Assembly (NCBI RefSeq): GCF_048984525.1
Contig: NZ_JBMGJC010000005.1
Location: 62,001-126,000, forward strand
Length of the DNA stretch: 64,000 nt
Source of the DNA: Syntrophopropionicum propionicicum_A
GTDB taxonomy: Bacteria; Bacillota; Desulfotomaculia; Desulfotomaculales; Pelotomaculaceae
Direction: 5' to 3'
Both the position numbers and the translations under genes were made by a program. Of the stretch, positions 17,592 through 26,015 are shown one piece after another. Every line of letters starts with the position of its first letter. The stretch's first letter is position 1. The notes below the pieces were generated by a model. That model worked only from the letters and a program-made list of their open reading frames with translations. It was not told the DNA's origin and made no database searches.

Positions 17592-18641
17592 CTATAAAAC
17601 TGGCCAGTAACGCTCTTGTGCCCGCCTGACACCGCTGACAGCACTCTTGACAGCTATCTTCACCAGAAGGTTTTCAGCTGCCGGATGTTCCACTTGGGGA
17701 TCCCAGTTGACCATGGTATTAACCACGGCCAAAACGCCTTCCGCAAGGGCTTTAGGATTGTAGCCCCCTTCAAGCACAAAAACTGAGGCGCCGCCGCAGC
17801 ACCTGCCGGCTATTTCCAGGACAACCGCCGCCAGCCTCGCGTAGCCGGGGCCGGACATATTCATTTGCCCGATGTAGTCTTTGGCGTGAGTATCCATACC
17901 TGCCGAAACCAGCACCAGTTCGGGATTATACTCGTATGCTACGGGCTGCAGGATCTGCCGGAAGACGTATTCATAGTCGTCATCATTGCTCTTTCTGGGT
18001 AGTGGGACATTGATATTGAAACCCGCCCCTTTTCCTTCACCATCTCCTACATTATTGGCATGGCCGGTGCCGGGAAAACTCCATTTTCTGTGCACAGAAA
18101 AATAAAGAACTGAACTGTCTTTATAGAAAATTTCTTCTGTACCGTTGCCGTGATGTTCGTCCCAGTCAACCACCAGGATCCTGCCCAGGCCATATTTTTT
18201 GGCCGCATAGCGCGCGCATATGGCAATATTGTTAAAAAAACAAAACCCCATAGCCGCCCCCGGGGTGGCATGGTGCCCCGGCGGCCGCACCAGGGCGAAT
18301 GCGCTTTCAACTTTCCTTTCCATCACAGCGTCTACCGCTGAAAGCGTTCCCCCGGCCGCCAGCAGGGCTGTTTCAAAGGTACCGCGGGAACCAACGTTGT
18401 CCTCACCGAAATTGCCGCCGCCCCGGTTGGAAAAGTCCCTGACCCTGGTAACATATACCGGCTTATGGACCAGCTCTATTTCTTCCATTGTGGCAGGACG
18501 CGGCTTGATAGCTACAAGCTTTTCCAGCATCCCGGCCTTAGCCAGGAAATTATAGCTGTAAGCCACCCGGTCACCGTTTTCCGGATGCGAGCCCGTGTCA
18601 TGGTTTAAATAAGCTGGGTCATATATGAGTCCGGTTTTCAA
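17592..18641 (-). CDS. acuC: histone-deacetylase family (AcuC-like) amidohydrolase
   Basis: 349 residues from TTG 18641 with GGAGG upstream. Active-site motifs: RPPGHHA (His123/His124), zinc ligands in DWDEHHGNG (Asp161, His163) and SAGMD (Asp250), and GGY near the C-terminus with the transition-state tyrosine. Bacterial members remove acetyl groups from lysines (AcuC deacetylates acetyl-CoA synthetase) or from polyamines. No acs or acuA gene is adjacent, so the substrate is open. Confidence 0.88.
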   Translation of the reverse strand: MKTGLIYDPAYLNHDTGSHPENGDRVAYSYNFLAKAGMLEKLVAIKPRPATMEEIELVHKPVYVTRVRDFSNRGGGNFGEDNVGSRGTFETALLAAGGTLSAVDAVMERKVESAFALVRPPGHHATPGAAMGFCFFNNIAICARYAAKKYGLGRILVVDWDEHHGNGTEEIFYKDSSVLYFSVHRKWSFPGTGHANNVGDGEGKGAGFNINVPLPRKSNDDDYEYVFRQILQPVAYEYNPELVLVSAGMDTHAKDYIGQMNMSGPGYARLAAVVLEIAGRCCGGASVFVLEGGYNPKALAEGVLAVVNTMVNWDPQVEHPAAENLLVKIAVKSAVSGVRRAQERYWPVL

Positions 18642-18746
18642 CTAAACACCTCCGTCCTTGATACAGTCAAAATATAGTTATCCATTTTATGCAGGCCATA
18701 TTTTTAAGAATAACCTTCATCTTTCCAAGCGGTAATTAAATTAAGA

Positions 18747-19589
18747 TTACTTACCTCCCCTCTCATTCTCCCTCCTTCCATACGGCAGCGGGATAAACTG
18801 GACTGACGGCCTCCGTTGGGCGGGCTGCGGATATAAATCCATCAAAGAGTATATATCATCCGTCAGGCCAACGGTGACCGGGAGCCCCATCTTTTTAAGC
18901 TGTTCACTGTCGATAGGATAGTCATGTGTCCAGTTTCCGCTTGACAGAAGTTCCGCCAATTCCTTAGCCCGCGCTTCATCCATTTTATCGGACAGGAGGT
19001 AATGGACAAAATCCCTGACCTGGGTCATAGCCTTGGCGGCTATTTCCGCCAGCATTAGGGTCCTGTCCTCAATTTTGTCCTTATCCTTCTGGCGAACCAC
19101 TTCAAGGATCGACGCCGCCGGGAATTCCCCCAGTTGAGGGTCCACCGGCCCTAAAACCGCGTTTTCATCCATCGCTATTTCATCCGCGGCAAGTGATATC
19201 ATTGTACCGCCGGACATGGCGTAGTGAGGGACAAAAACAGTCACCCTGGCCGGATGCCTCTGCAGCGCCCGGGCTATCTGCTCTGAGGCGAGGACAAGCC
19301 CTCCCGGCGTGTGAAGCAGCAGGTCTATGGGCATGTCGTCAGGGGTCAGGCGGATAGCGCGGAGTACCGCTTCCGAGTCTTCTATGTTAATGTACCTTGA
19401 CAGTGGTATGCCCAGCAGGCTCAGCAGCTCCTGCCTGTGTATCAGTGTAATTAACCTTGACTGACGGCTGACTTCGATCCTGCGGATGAGCCTCAGCCTC
19501 ATAATTTCCAGGCGCTGCTGTTTTAGAGCAGGCATTAGGGCCATTAACAAAAAGAGTATCCATATAATCTCAGAAAAATTAAACTGCAT
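18747..19589 (-). CDS. SDH-type ClpP-fold membrane-anchored serine protease
   Basis: 280 residues. An N-terminal hydrophobic segment (about 5-22) is followed by a basic stretch and a ClpP/crotonase-fold domain: LLLHTPGG (substrate-binding loop), then HYAMSGGT with the likely nucleophile serine, and DENAVLGPVDPQLG. This matches the serine dehydrogenase proteinase (SDH_sah) family related to SppA. The first helix likely anchors it in the membrane. It is monocistronic and divergent from the phosphate operon. Targets are unknown. Confidence 0.85.
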   Translation of the reverse strand: MQFNFSEIIWILFLLMALMPALKQQRLEIMRLRLIRRIEVSRQSRLITLIHRQELLSLLGIPLSRYINIEDSEAVLRAIRLTPDDMPIDLLLHTPGGLVLASEQIARALQRHPARVTVFVPHYAMSGGTMISLAADEIAMDENAVLGPVDPQLGEFPAASILEVVRQKDKDKIEDRTLMLAEIAAKAMTQVRDFVHYLLSDKMDEARAKELAELLSSGNWTHDYPIDSEQLKKMGLPVTVGLTDDIYSLMDLYPQPAQRRPSVQFIPLPYGRRENERGGK

Positions 19590-19671
19590 GCTGCTAACAC
19601 CCCCTCATCTTATTTTATTCTTTTTATCTCAATTTCCTGAAAAAAGCAATTAAAAAATTATTAAATTAATC

Positions 19672-19745
19672 TTAACATAAATTTAACATGTGCAGATTTT
19701 CTTAACATGGATTTAACATTTAATGAATTAAAGGTATGGTAAGAT
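19672..19745 (+). promoter_or_regulatory. Pho boxes and extended -10 of phosphate transport operon
   Basis: Four TTAACA hexamers occur at 19672, 19683, 19702 and 19713. Within each pair the spacer is exactly 5 bp (11-bp period), matching the B. subtilis PhoP box, TT(A/T/C)ACA repeats with 4-6 bp gaps. TGGTAAGAT, an extended -10, starts at 19737, placing the last hexamer in the -35 region as in PhoP-activated promoters. Confidence 0.8.
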
Positions 19746-19829
19746 ATCAGGGGATACAATAAACAATAAGGATAAAACAGCCCCCGGGGCAGAATTATAT
19801 TGTAAAACTAAATTTTTCGAGGTGAAACC

Positions 19830-20444
19830 ATGTTTCAAAGGAAAAGAGACACTTTTTTTGAATACTTCGTTTCGGTGGTAGACAACATAATGCATGCGTC
19901 CAAGGTCTTTCGGGAAGAGCTGAACAACCTGGAGGACGCAGAAAAATTTGCCATTCAAATAAAATCGATAGAATCCAGGGGAGACCAGTACACCCACGAA
20001 ATAATCAAAGCTCTGAACAATACATTTATCACCCCCCTGGAGCGGGAGGATATCCTCGGTCTCACGATAAAACTTGACGATGTGCTGGACCTGCTGGAAG
20101 CCTGCGCCTGGAGTTTTGACCTCTTTAACGTAATTGAAGTTGATGATTTTATGAAGCTTTTTGCCAGAAATATCGAGATGTGCACCCAGGAAATAGCCCT
20201 GGCGATAAATTGCCTGGTAGATAAAAAACTAAAAGAGATGCCGCGCCACACTCATAAAATCAATGACCTGGAAAATGTCGCTGACGACCTGCTCAGAGAC
20301 AGCCTGAAAACTCTGTTCTCCAGCTGCACCGACCCAATTGAAATTATAAAAAGGAAAGAAATCTATAACATGATGGAAGAAGTATCCGATGCGTGCGAGG
20401 ATGTGGCCGACATACTTGAAGGCATTATTATGCGTAATTCTTAA
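19830..20444 (+). CDS. DUF47 (PhoU-like) phosphate transport regulator
   Basis: 204 residues, all helical, with the PhoU-like pattern of two three-helix bundles (IESRGDQYTHEIIKALN; DDVLDLLEACAW; YNMMEEVSDACEDVADILEG). The conserved E/DxxxD metal-binding clusters are present. In this family the gene is almost always paired with a Pit transporter, and here it is 11 bp before one. It likely modulates the transporter. ATG 19830 follows GAGGTGA, and Pho boxes lie upstream. Confidence 0.88.
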   Translation: MFQRKRDTFFEYFVSVVDNIMHASKVFREELNNLEDAEKFAIQIKSIESRGDQYTHEIIKALNNTFITPLEREDILGLTIKLDDVLDLLEACAWSFDLFNVIEVDDFMKLFARNIEMCTQEIALAINCLVDKKLKEMPRHTHKINDLENVADDLLRDSLKTLFSSCTDPIEIIKRKEIYNMMEEVSDACEDVADILEGIIMRNS

Positions 20445-20455
20445 GGGGAGTTAAA

Positions 20456-21457
20456 ATGTTTGATCCTGTAATTTTTCATATTTCCATTATTGTAATTCTG
20501 GCGCTCTCATTTGACTTTATAAACGGCTTTCATGACACGGCAAACACAATAGCCACCTCTATCTCGACCAAAGCCCTGCCCCCCCGGGCAGCTATTATCT
20601 TTTCCGCTTTTATGAACCTGCTCGGCGCGATGGCCTTCACCGGGGTGGCAAAAACAATCGGCGGAAAAATTGCAGACCCGCTGGTGCTTGAAAACGGCAT
20701 GCTCATAGTGGCGACCGCGCTGGTAGCCGCTATCTCGTGGAACCTGATTACCTGGTATTTTGGCATACCCAGCAGTTCGTCTCATGCCCTGATCGGTTCT
20801 TTAGCCGGGGCGGTAATAGCGGCAGAGGGGATCCTGGCTGTAAACTACGCCGGTTTTATTACAATTCTTGAAGCTCTGATTTTATCGCCGCTGATTGCCT
20901 TTTTTACCGGTTATATAATTATGAACCTGATCAAAACAATTTTTAAAAACAGCAACCCTGGCAGGATAAACAGGAATTTTCGCACCCTGCAGATTTTTAC
21001 CGCAGCCTGGCAGGCCTTCAGCCACGGCACCAACGACGCGCAAAAATCTATGGGGATTATTACTTTCGCACTGGTGGCGGGCGGCTTTCAGCCCACCCTG
21101 GACGTACCAAACTGGGTAAAAATTTCCTGCGCCCTGGCTATGGCTTTTGGCACGTCGGTAGGCGGTTGGAGGATTATTAAGACAATCGGCACCAGGATTA
21201 TCAAACTGGAGCCGGCCAGCGGGTTTGCCTCGGATTTCTCATCGGCAACTATCATTATCCTGGCTACCCTGATCAAGCTGCCGGTCAGCACCACCCACGT
21301 TATATCATCCTCAATAATGGGGGTAGGCTCTGCCAGGCGTTTCTCTTCTGTCCGCTGGTCTACAGCTCAGCAGATGGTCGTGGCCTGGGTTATAACATTA
21401 CCGATCACAGCCGTTTTTGCCAGTGTTACTTATTTGATTATCTCACTTTTTTTCTAA
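20456..21457 (+). CDS. pit: low-affinity inorganic phosphate transporter
   Basis: 333 residues with about ten membrane segments. The two family signature repeats are visible: GFHDTANTIATSISTKAL near residue 22 and SHGTNDAQKSMGII near 190. This is the PiT family, symporting metal-phosphate with protons or phosphate with sodium. It follows the DUF47 gene with GGGGAG between them. The 3' end overlaps the convergent carbonic anhydrase gene by 15 bp. Confidence 0.92.
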   Translation: MFDPVIFHISIIVILALSFDFINGFHDTANTIATSISTKALPPRAAIIFSAFMNLLGAMAFTGVAKTIGGKIADPLVLENGMLIVATALVAAISWNLITWYFGIPSSSSHALIGSLAGAVIAAEGILAVNYAGFITILEALILSPLIAFFTGYIIMNLIKTIFKNSNPGRINRNFRTLQIFTAAWQAFSHGTNDAQKSMGIITFALVAGGFQPTLDVPNWVKISCALAMAFGTSVGGWRIIKTIGTRIIKLEPASGFASDFSSATIIILATLIKLPVSTTHVISSSIMGVGSARRFSSVRWSTAQQMVVAWVITLPITAVFASVTYLIISLFF

Positions 21458-21961
21458 AAGCTTTTTGTGATTTTCCGCTAATTTCAGGTACCGCCCCACA
21501 GCGCCCCGAAACCTTTCGTGCTCCCCTTCTTTTAAAAGCCTGATTACTTTTGCCGGTGATCCTACAACAATTGACCCCGGCGGCACCTCCTGGCCTTGCA
21601 GCACCAGGGAACCGGCACCCACAACCGCACCGGCGCCGATGCGGGCCCCGTTCAGGATCATCGCCCCCATACCGATGTAGGCATCATCTTCAACAATACA
21701 GCCGTGCAGCAAAGCCCTGTGCCCCACTGTCACCCTTTCCCCCACATAAAGAGGAAACCCGGCGTGTTCATGAAGGACAGAGCCGTCCTGTATATTAGAG
21801 CAGGCTCCTATTTTAATGTAATCATAGTCTCCGCGGACAACACAGTTGTACCATATACTTACCCCCGGTCCAACTTCAACTTTCCCGACTATAACCGCGC
21901 CGGGCGCAATAAAAGCAGTCGCATCAATTACCGGGGCTACCCCTTCATATGGGTTAATCAC
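21443..21961 (-). CDS. gamma-class carbonic anhydrase-like protein
   Basis: 172 residues of left-handed beta-helix hexapeptide repeats. The zinc-site pattern is present: RGDYDYIKIG, NIQDGSVLHEH and VGHRALLHG, whose histidines are spaced as in Cam/CamH proteins. Members hydrate CO2 or are inactive homologues such as PaaY and YrdA. Start GTG 21961 has GGGAG upstream. Its 3' end overlaps the pit gene tail to tail. Confidence 0.88.
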   Translation of the reverse strand: MINPYEGVAPVIDATAFIAPGAVIVGKVEVGPGVSIWYNCVVRGDYDYIKIGACSNIQDGSVLHEHAGFPLYVGERVTVGHRALLHGCIVEDDAYIGMGAMILNGARIGAGAVVGAGSLVLQGQEVPPGSIVVGSPAKVIRLLKEGEHERFRGAVGRYLKLAENHKKLLEKK

Positions 21962-22146
21962 TCAAGACAACTCCCTTCAGACAAGGTAATATATCAATAA
22001 ACAGCGCACAAAATAGGTCACTCACAACATTATCCCTTTAATATGAAATGCAATCAAGTTTTTATGATAATAAATACGTCATGTGATATACCTGTTGTTA
22101 ATTAATTAATAAATAACCGAATACACATATAAGAGGACGGCAAAGT

Positions 22147-22190
22147 GCCGTGAGACATGAAACCCATCGTCAGGCTTCATGTCCCACGGC
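22147..22190 (-). terminator. long hairpin downstream of BON gene
   Basis: 15-bp arms (GCCGTGAGACATGAA / TTCATGTCCCACGGC) with one mismatch and a 14-base loop, 18 bp after the BON gene stop. There is no clear T-run in either direction, so the terminator function is tentative. Confidence 0.45.
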
Positions 22191-22207
22191 CAGGTTAAAT
22201 ACCTGAT

Positions 22208-22732
22208 TCAATATTTATATATACTTTTTTCTTTTTCTTCTTTATCATTATTGACCTGGCTGTGAAAGATCTCTTCGAGAGACAGCTCCCTGGCTGTTTC
22301 CATGCTCAGCTGGCTTACGACGTTCCTTACCCCACGCGCCTTGGCGGCGGCTTTTACAGCTGTATCAATTTCTTCTTTGCTTTCCACCCTGCCTTTTAAA
22401 AACACGGTACCCCTGACAGAACGCGCCCCCACATGTTTGAGGTTTACATTGGGATCGGCGTTAAGTTCCTCCATCACCTCAAAGGTCACGGCCTCATCGT
22501 TTATTGCTCCATCAGTACTGATAGCCAAACCATTTTCAACTCTCCGAACCCCGTTTATACCAGAAACAATCCTGCTGATACTCTCTTTTTCTGAAAGGCT
22601 GTCAACAATTCCTGTAATTATTGCCTCACCGTTGATCACATCTGCCTTAAGCCCGTATTCCCTGGACTCTGAATTGGTGTCAAGGACCTGCTGGACTCTT
22701 TCCCGTATTTCTTTATCTCTGGATTCCTGCAA
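22208..22732 (-). CDS. BON-domain protein
   Basis: 174 residues from TTG 22732 with AGGAGGG 7 nt upstream. Two BON-like modules are visible: residues about 5-75 (VINGEAIITGIVDSLSEKES, then VRRVENGLAI) and about 80-150 (VRGTVFLKGRVESKEEID, then GVRNVVSQL). BON domains bind membranes or lipids and often occur in stress proteins. There is no signal peptide, so it is cytoplasmic or at the inner face of the membrane. Role unknown. Confidence 0.8.
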   Translation of the reverse strand: MQESRDKEIRERVQQVLDTNSESREYGLKADVINGEAIITGIVDSLSEKESISRIVSGINGVRRVENGLAISTDGAINDEAVTFEVMEELNADPNVNLKHVGARSVRGTVFLKGRVESKEEIDTAVKAAAKARGVRNVVSQLSMETARELSLEEIFHSQVNNDKEEKEKSIYKY

Positions 22733-22820
22733 TTATTATCCCTCCTGGATACAATTTATTATTTTATTATCCCGTAATCCCAAACAATTTAATTGCAAAA
22801 GTGCGAAATAAACCTGAACC

Positions 22821-22829
22821 TGCTATAAT
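22821..22829 (+). promoter_or_regulatory. extended -10 promoter of two-component operon
   Basis: TGCTATAAT (TGnTATAAT) lies 33 bp before the histidine kinase start. No good -35 is seen at 17 bp. Confidence 0.55.
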
Positions 22830-22861
22830 ATAATAAAATACAGTTACGGAAGGGGGATTTC

Positions 22862-24163
22862 ATGCCATCCGCAAGGACTGATAACAATGATGTATTGAAT
22901 AAGGAATTTTCATTGGACGAGCTTGAAATACTCCTGGAAATAAGCAACGTCGTTACGTCAAATCTAGATTTGGACGAAATTTTGCAATCTGTTCACTCTT
23001 ACCTGCCAAAACTTATCCAGCATACAAAAAGCGGTATCTTTTTTTACCACGAAAGCACTGGCAAAGTAACTATTCACTCAAATATCGGCCTGAGCGAAAG
23101 GCTGCTTAAACAATTCAGTGAAAACATATCTAACCATTTCCTTTTTAAAAAGCAGCTTTTGACAAAAAAGGGCTGGCGCTCAACTGACATCCACACGGTT
23201 GAAGAAATAAAAAAACTTCCTTATTTTCAATCCGCTCTCCGGCGGGACGGGGTCCTATACGGCATCGGGGCCCCCATACTTTTAGACGACAACTTTATTG
23301 GGACCATACATGTCACCCGCCCGGAAAGCAAGGGGGATTTTACTAAAAGAGACCTGCGCATGCTTGAACTTATATGCAACCATATCAGTATTGCGGTTAA
23401 GAATTCGCTGACTTACGAGAAAGACCTGAAAGAAAAGGAACATATAATTAATGTACTGGAACAAAAGGTAAAACAGGCGGAAAGGCTGGCCGCCCTCGGC
23501 AGGGCAGCAGCCATTATCGCCCACGAGGTTAAAAATCCCCTGACCTCAATCCGGGTATCTCTTTACTCAATTGAAAAAAAATCTTCCTGGAAGATGGATA
23601 TAGGAGAAGACTTAAAAATCGTTAAAGAAGCAGTTGACCGTGTAAGCAGGACTGCGGAAGACCTCCTGCATTTCTCAAGCGACACCTACCTGCGTTTTGA
23701 AGAGGTGGACTTAAACGAAATTTTGAAGGAGCTAGTGTCTGAGTACAGAGAGCGCAACGGCAAAGATTTTATTATAGAGACATCCCTGAACAAACCTGTC
23801 CCCTGCACCCTGGCAGATGCTGAAAAGCTAAAGGAGATATTCGGCAACCTGCTCTCAAATGCTCTTGCGGCCACTGAAAGCGGAGGGACTGTTAGAGTAT
23901 CCACCAACCACCTTTTTGACCAGGTAGTGGTTATTGTTGAAGATTGGGGCAGCGGGATCTCCGGTGAGATACAGCAAAAAATATTTGAACCGTTTTTTAC
24001 AACCAAACAAAGCGGCACTGGCCTTGGTCTGGCAATTGCCAAAAAAAATATTGAAGCGCACCGGGGCACAATTAAAGTAGAAAGCGAACCGGGCTGGGGT
24101 ACAAAATTTATTGTTAACCTGCCAGTATACATTCAAGCCCGGCATGGTGATCCAGATGAATGA
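22862..24163 (+). CDS. GAF-domain sensor histidine kinase
   Basis: 433 residues, no membrane segment, so a soluble sensor. Residues about 20-180 form a GAF domain (LLEISNVVTSNLDLDEIL; GAPILLDDNFIGTIHV), followed by a coiled-coil linker, the H-box AHEVKNPLTSI (His about 221), an N-box NLLSNALAA, and ATP-lid motifs DWGSGI and GTGLGLAIA. The ligand is unknown. GAAGGGGG precedes ATG 22862. Its 3' end overlaps the response regulator gene by 8 bp, so the two are a cognate pair. Confidence 0.92.
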   Translation: MPSARTDNNDVLNKEFSLDELEILLEISNVVTSNLDLDEILQSVHSYLPKLIQHTKSGIFFYHESTGKVTIHSNIGLSERLLKQFSENISNHFLFKKQLLTKKGWRSTDIHTVEEIKKLPYFQSALRRDGVLYGIGAPILLDDNFIGTIHVTRPESKGDFTKRDLRMLELICNHISIAVKNSLTYEKDLKEKEHIINVLEQKVKQAERLAALGRAAAIIAHEVKNPLTSIRVSLYSIEKKSSWKMDIGEDLKIVKEAVDRVSRTAEDLLHFSSDTYLRFEEVDLNEILKELVSEYRERNGKDFIIETSLNKPVPCTLADAEKLKEIFGNLLSNALAATESGGTVRVSTNHLFDQVVVIVEDWGSGISGEIQQKIFEPFFTTKQSGTGLGLAIAKKNIEAHRGTIKVESEPGWGTKFIVNLPVYIQARHGDPDE

Positions 24164-24830
24164 ATTCCTGAATAGTGAAATCCGCTTATTGCTGGTAGAT
24201 GATGACCCGCTTGTACGCCGCAGCCTGAGGATGCTTTTTGAGCTGCACGATATCTCCGTGGTTGGAGAGGCCACTAACGGCGAAGAAGCCATCGATTGCA
24301 TCAACAGGCTGAAGCCCACAATGGTCCTGATGGATGTAAATATGCCTAAAATGGACGGCATACGGGCGGCCAGAGTGATTAAGTCAAAAAGCCCGGGCGT
24401 TCAGATAATTATTTTGACCGTGAGCAACCAGCATGACAAGGTCGTGCAGGCGATCCGCGACGGATGCTCAGCTTATGTCCTGAAAGACAGCCCGGCTGAA
24501 CAACTGATCGAGATTGTGGAAAGTGTTGCCGAGGGCCGCTATTTTGTTGATACAGCCATAGCCAACGAACTTCTGGTAAACCTGGTGCAGGGCACTCCCC
24601 ACTACCAGGTCCAGAAAGACCCCTCACTGCTGACAATGCGTGAAAAAGAAGTTCTTCAGTTAATTGTAAACGGTCACAGCAATAAGGAGATCGCAAGCAA
24701 ATTAAATATAACCCTGCGTACCGTGAAAGCCCATGTCAGCAGTATTTTAATCAAACTAGACGTAAATGACCGCACCCAGGCCGCTGTCCTGGCCATCCAG
24801 GAGAAGTTGGTGGATACCAGCCCGAAATAA
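24156..24830 (+). CDS. LuxR/NarL-type response regulator
   Basis: About 224 residues from ATG 24156; ATG 24144 and GTG 24147 are alternatives. The receiver domain has acidic residues DDD near the start, the phosphoacceptor in LMDVNMPKMDG, and the conserved lysine in YVLKDS. The C-terminal LuxR HTH is typical: LTMREKEVLQLIVNGHSNKE then RTVKAHVSSIL. It overlaps the kinase gene. Targets are unknown. Confidence 0.92.
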   Translation: MNEFLNSEIRLLLVDDDPLVRRSLRMLFELHDISVVGEATNGEEAIDCINRLKPTMVLMDVNMPKMDGIRAARVIKSKSPGVQIIILTVSNQHDKVVQAIRDGCSAYVLKDSPAEQLIEIVESVAEGRYFVDTAIANELLVNLVQGTPHYQVQKDPSLLTMREKEVLQLIVNGHSNKEIASKLNITLRTVKAHVSSILIKLDVNDRTQAAVLAIQEKLVDTSPK

Positions 24831-25040
24831 CAAAAGTTAAACATTATCACAAGATTAACAAGATGACCCGGATTAACAGGATTAAAAATTTAATAAAAAT
24901 TTTTGACTTATAACTTTGTTAATCCTGAAAATGGTGTTTGTTATGCGTGGTATTATTTTAACTAAAACAATTTAATTGTAATAATAAAAAATCTTGTTAA
25001 TCTTAAAAACCATGTAAATCCTGCGAAAATTCATTATATC
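24831..25040. repeat. dispersed GATTAACAGGATT element, copy A
   Basis: This gap has no gene. The left arm (about 24846-24888) carries CACAAGATTAACAAGAT and GGATTAACAGGATTAAA; the right arm (about 24991-25024) is a decayed reverse complement (AATCTTGTTAATCTT, ATGTAAATCCTG). An extra unit, GTTAATCCTGAAA, is at 24918. The arms are separated by about 100 bp of AT-rich DNA. Related copies are at 37777-37980 and 44479-44656, and a solo arm is at 33221. Confidence 0.75.
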
Positions 25041-25086
25041 AAAAAAAGATGCGCCCTTTGCCAAGGCGCAGGTGAGTAGGGGGTAG
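25041..25086 (-). terminator. intrinsic terminator of minus-strand CoA-transferase pair
   Basis: Read on the minus strand: TGCGCC / GGCGCA stem, then a T-rich tail. The adjoining CCCCCTACTCACC is shared with the terminator at 29627-29671 in inverted orientation. Confidence 0.85.
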
Positions 25087-25184
25087 TTTTCTGTTAAAGA
25101 ATTAAGCCTGTTTTTGAAGGGCTTTTTTAATTTTTATGATTAACCCTGGCTTACACCTCCCGAAGTAAAATTATATTGTCTAAA

Positions 25185-25970
25185 TTATTTTTTAATGACC
25201 CTCTTCAGGAAGTATCCTTCGGCGTCAATGACGTCTCTGAGCAGCCTGAGGTCTTCATCTGTGGGCTCGACCATATCCTTGACATCAGGCGGAATAATCA
25301 GTTCAAAATCAACCAGCTCCTGTATTTCAGCGGGTGTCCTGCCCGGTTTTACTTCTAAAAGCTTCATCCTCTTTGTTTCCTCATCAAAACCAAACAGCGC
25401 CTGGTTGGTAATAATCCTGTACGGTCCTGAACCAAGGACGCCGGCTTTCTCACGGTAATCTGGGGACCCGTCGCCAAAGCCGATGCTGGTCACAAAGTCA
25501 AGCTTCTTAACAAACCTTCTCTTTTCCAGGGCCATAATGGCGATGGTCTTTTCGCAGTTGGCCGCCATTGCGCCGGCGCCGCCGCTTCCCGGGAAACGGA
25601 TGCCGGGTTTGTCATAGTTATGTCCTTCAATAGTCGAACAGATATTTCCATACATATCGACCTGGGCGCCGCCGATGAAGGCAAAGTCTGCGCAACCTCT
25701 CTGGGTTAGCTCGAAAGCCCCGCACAAGCCCTTGAGGTAACAGGCTTTACGGGCCGCCCTGGTGTCCCCGACGGATAAAGGCATCCCCATTTCCAGGATA
25801 GGAGCGAGAGAACCCGCTTCATATATCATGTAAAGGTTAGGGGCATGGGTCAGCTGCGCATGCATCGCCGCGATAATCGGCAGGCCGGTACCCACAAATA
25901 CTATCTTCTCGTCCTCGAGAATTCTGGAGCCGGTATAGGCTATCATTTCAAATGGCGTATATTCAGACAT
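25185..25970 (-). CDS. gctB: CoA-transferase subunit B, glutaconate type
   Basis: 261 residues, class I CoA-transferase beta subunit. GTGLP (27-31) forms the CoA loop, and the catalytic glutamate is in IYEAGS (Glu51), matching Glu54 of Acidaminococcus GctB. FIGGAQVDMYGN and PGSGGA are further family motifs. It moves CoA between carboxylic acids; the acids used here are unknown. AAGGAGG precedes ATG 25970. It lies 45 bp after the A subunit gene. It is paralogous to the plus-strand gene at 28794. Confidence 0.88.
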   Translation of the reverse strand: MSEYTPFEMIAYTGSRILEDEKIVFVGTGLPIIAAMHAQLTHAPNLYMIYEAGSLAPILEMGMPLSVGDTRAARKACYLKGLCGAFELTQRGCADFAFIGGAQVDMYGNICSTIEGHNYDKPGIRFPGSGGAGAMAANCEKTIAIMALEKRRFVKKLDFVTSIGFGDGSPDYREKAGVLGSGPYRIITNQALFGFDEETKRMKLLEVKPGRTPAEIQELVDFELIIPPDVKDMVEPTDEDLRLLRDVIDAEGYFLKRVIKK

Positions 25971-26015
25971 TTTTTTACCTCCTTAGTATAATAATTTTTT
26001 TAATTAAACTACTAA

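Noticed and set aside
24846..25030. Periodic GATTAACA units as a CRISPR array
   Set aside because: The units are adjacent and degenerate, with no unique spacers of constant length, and no cas genes are in the window.
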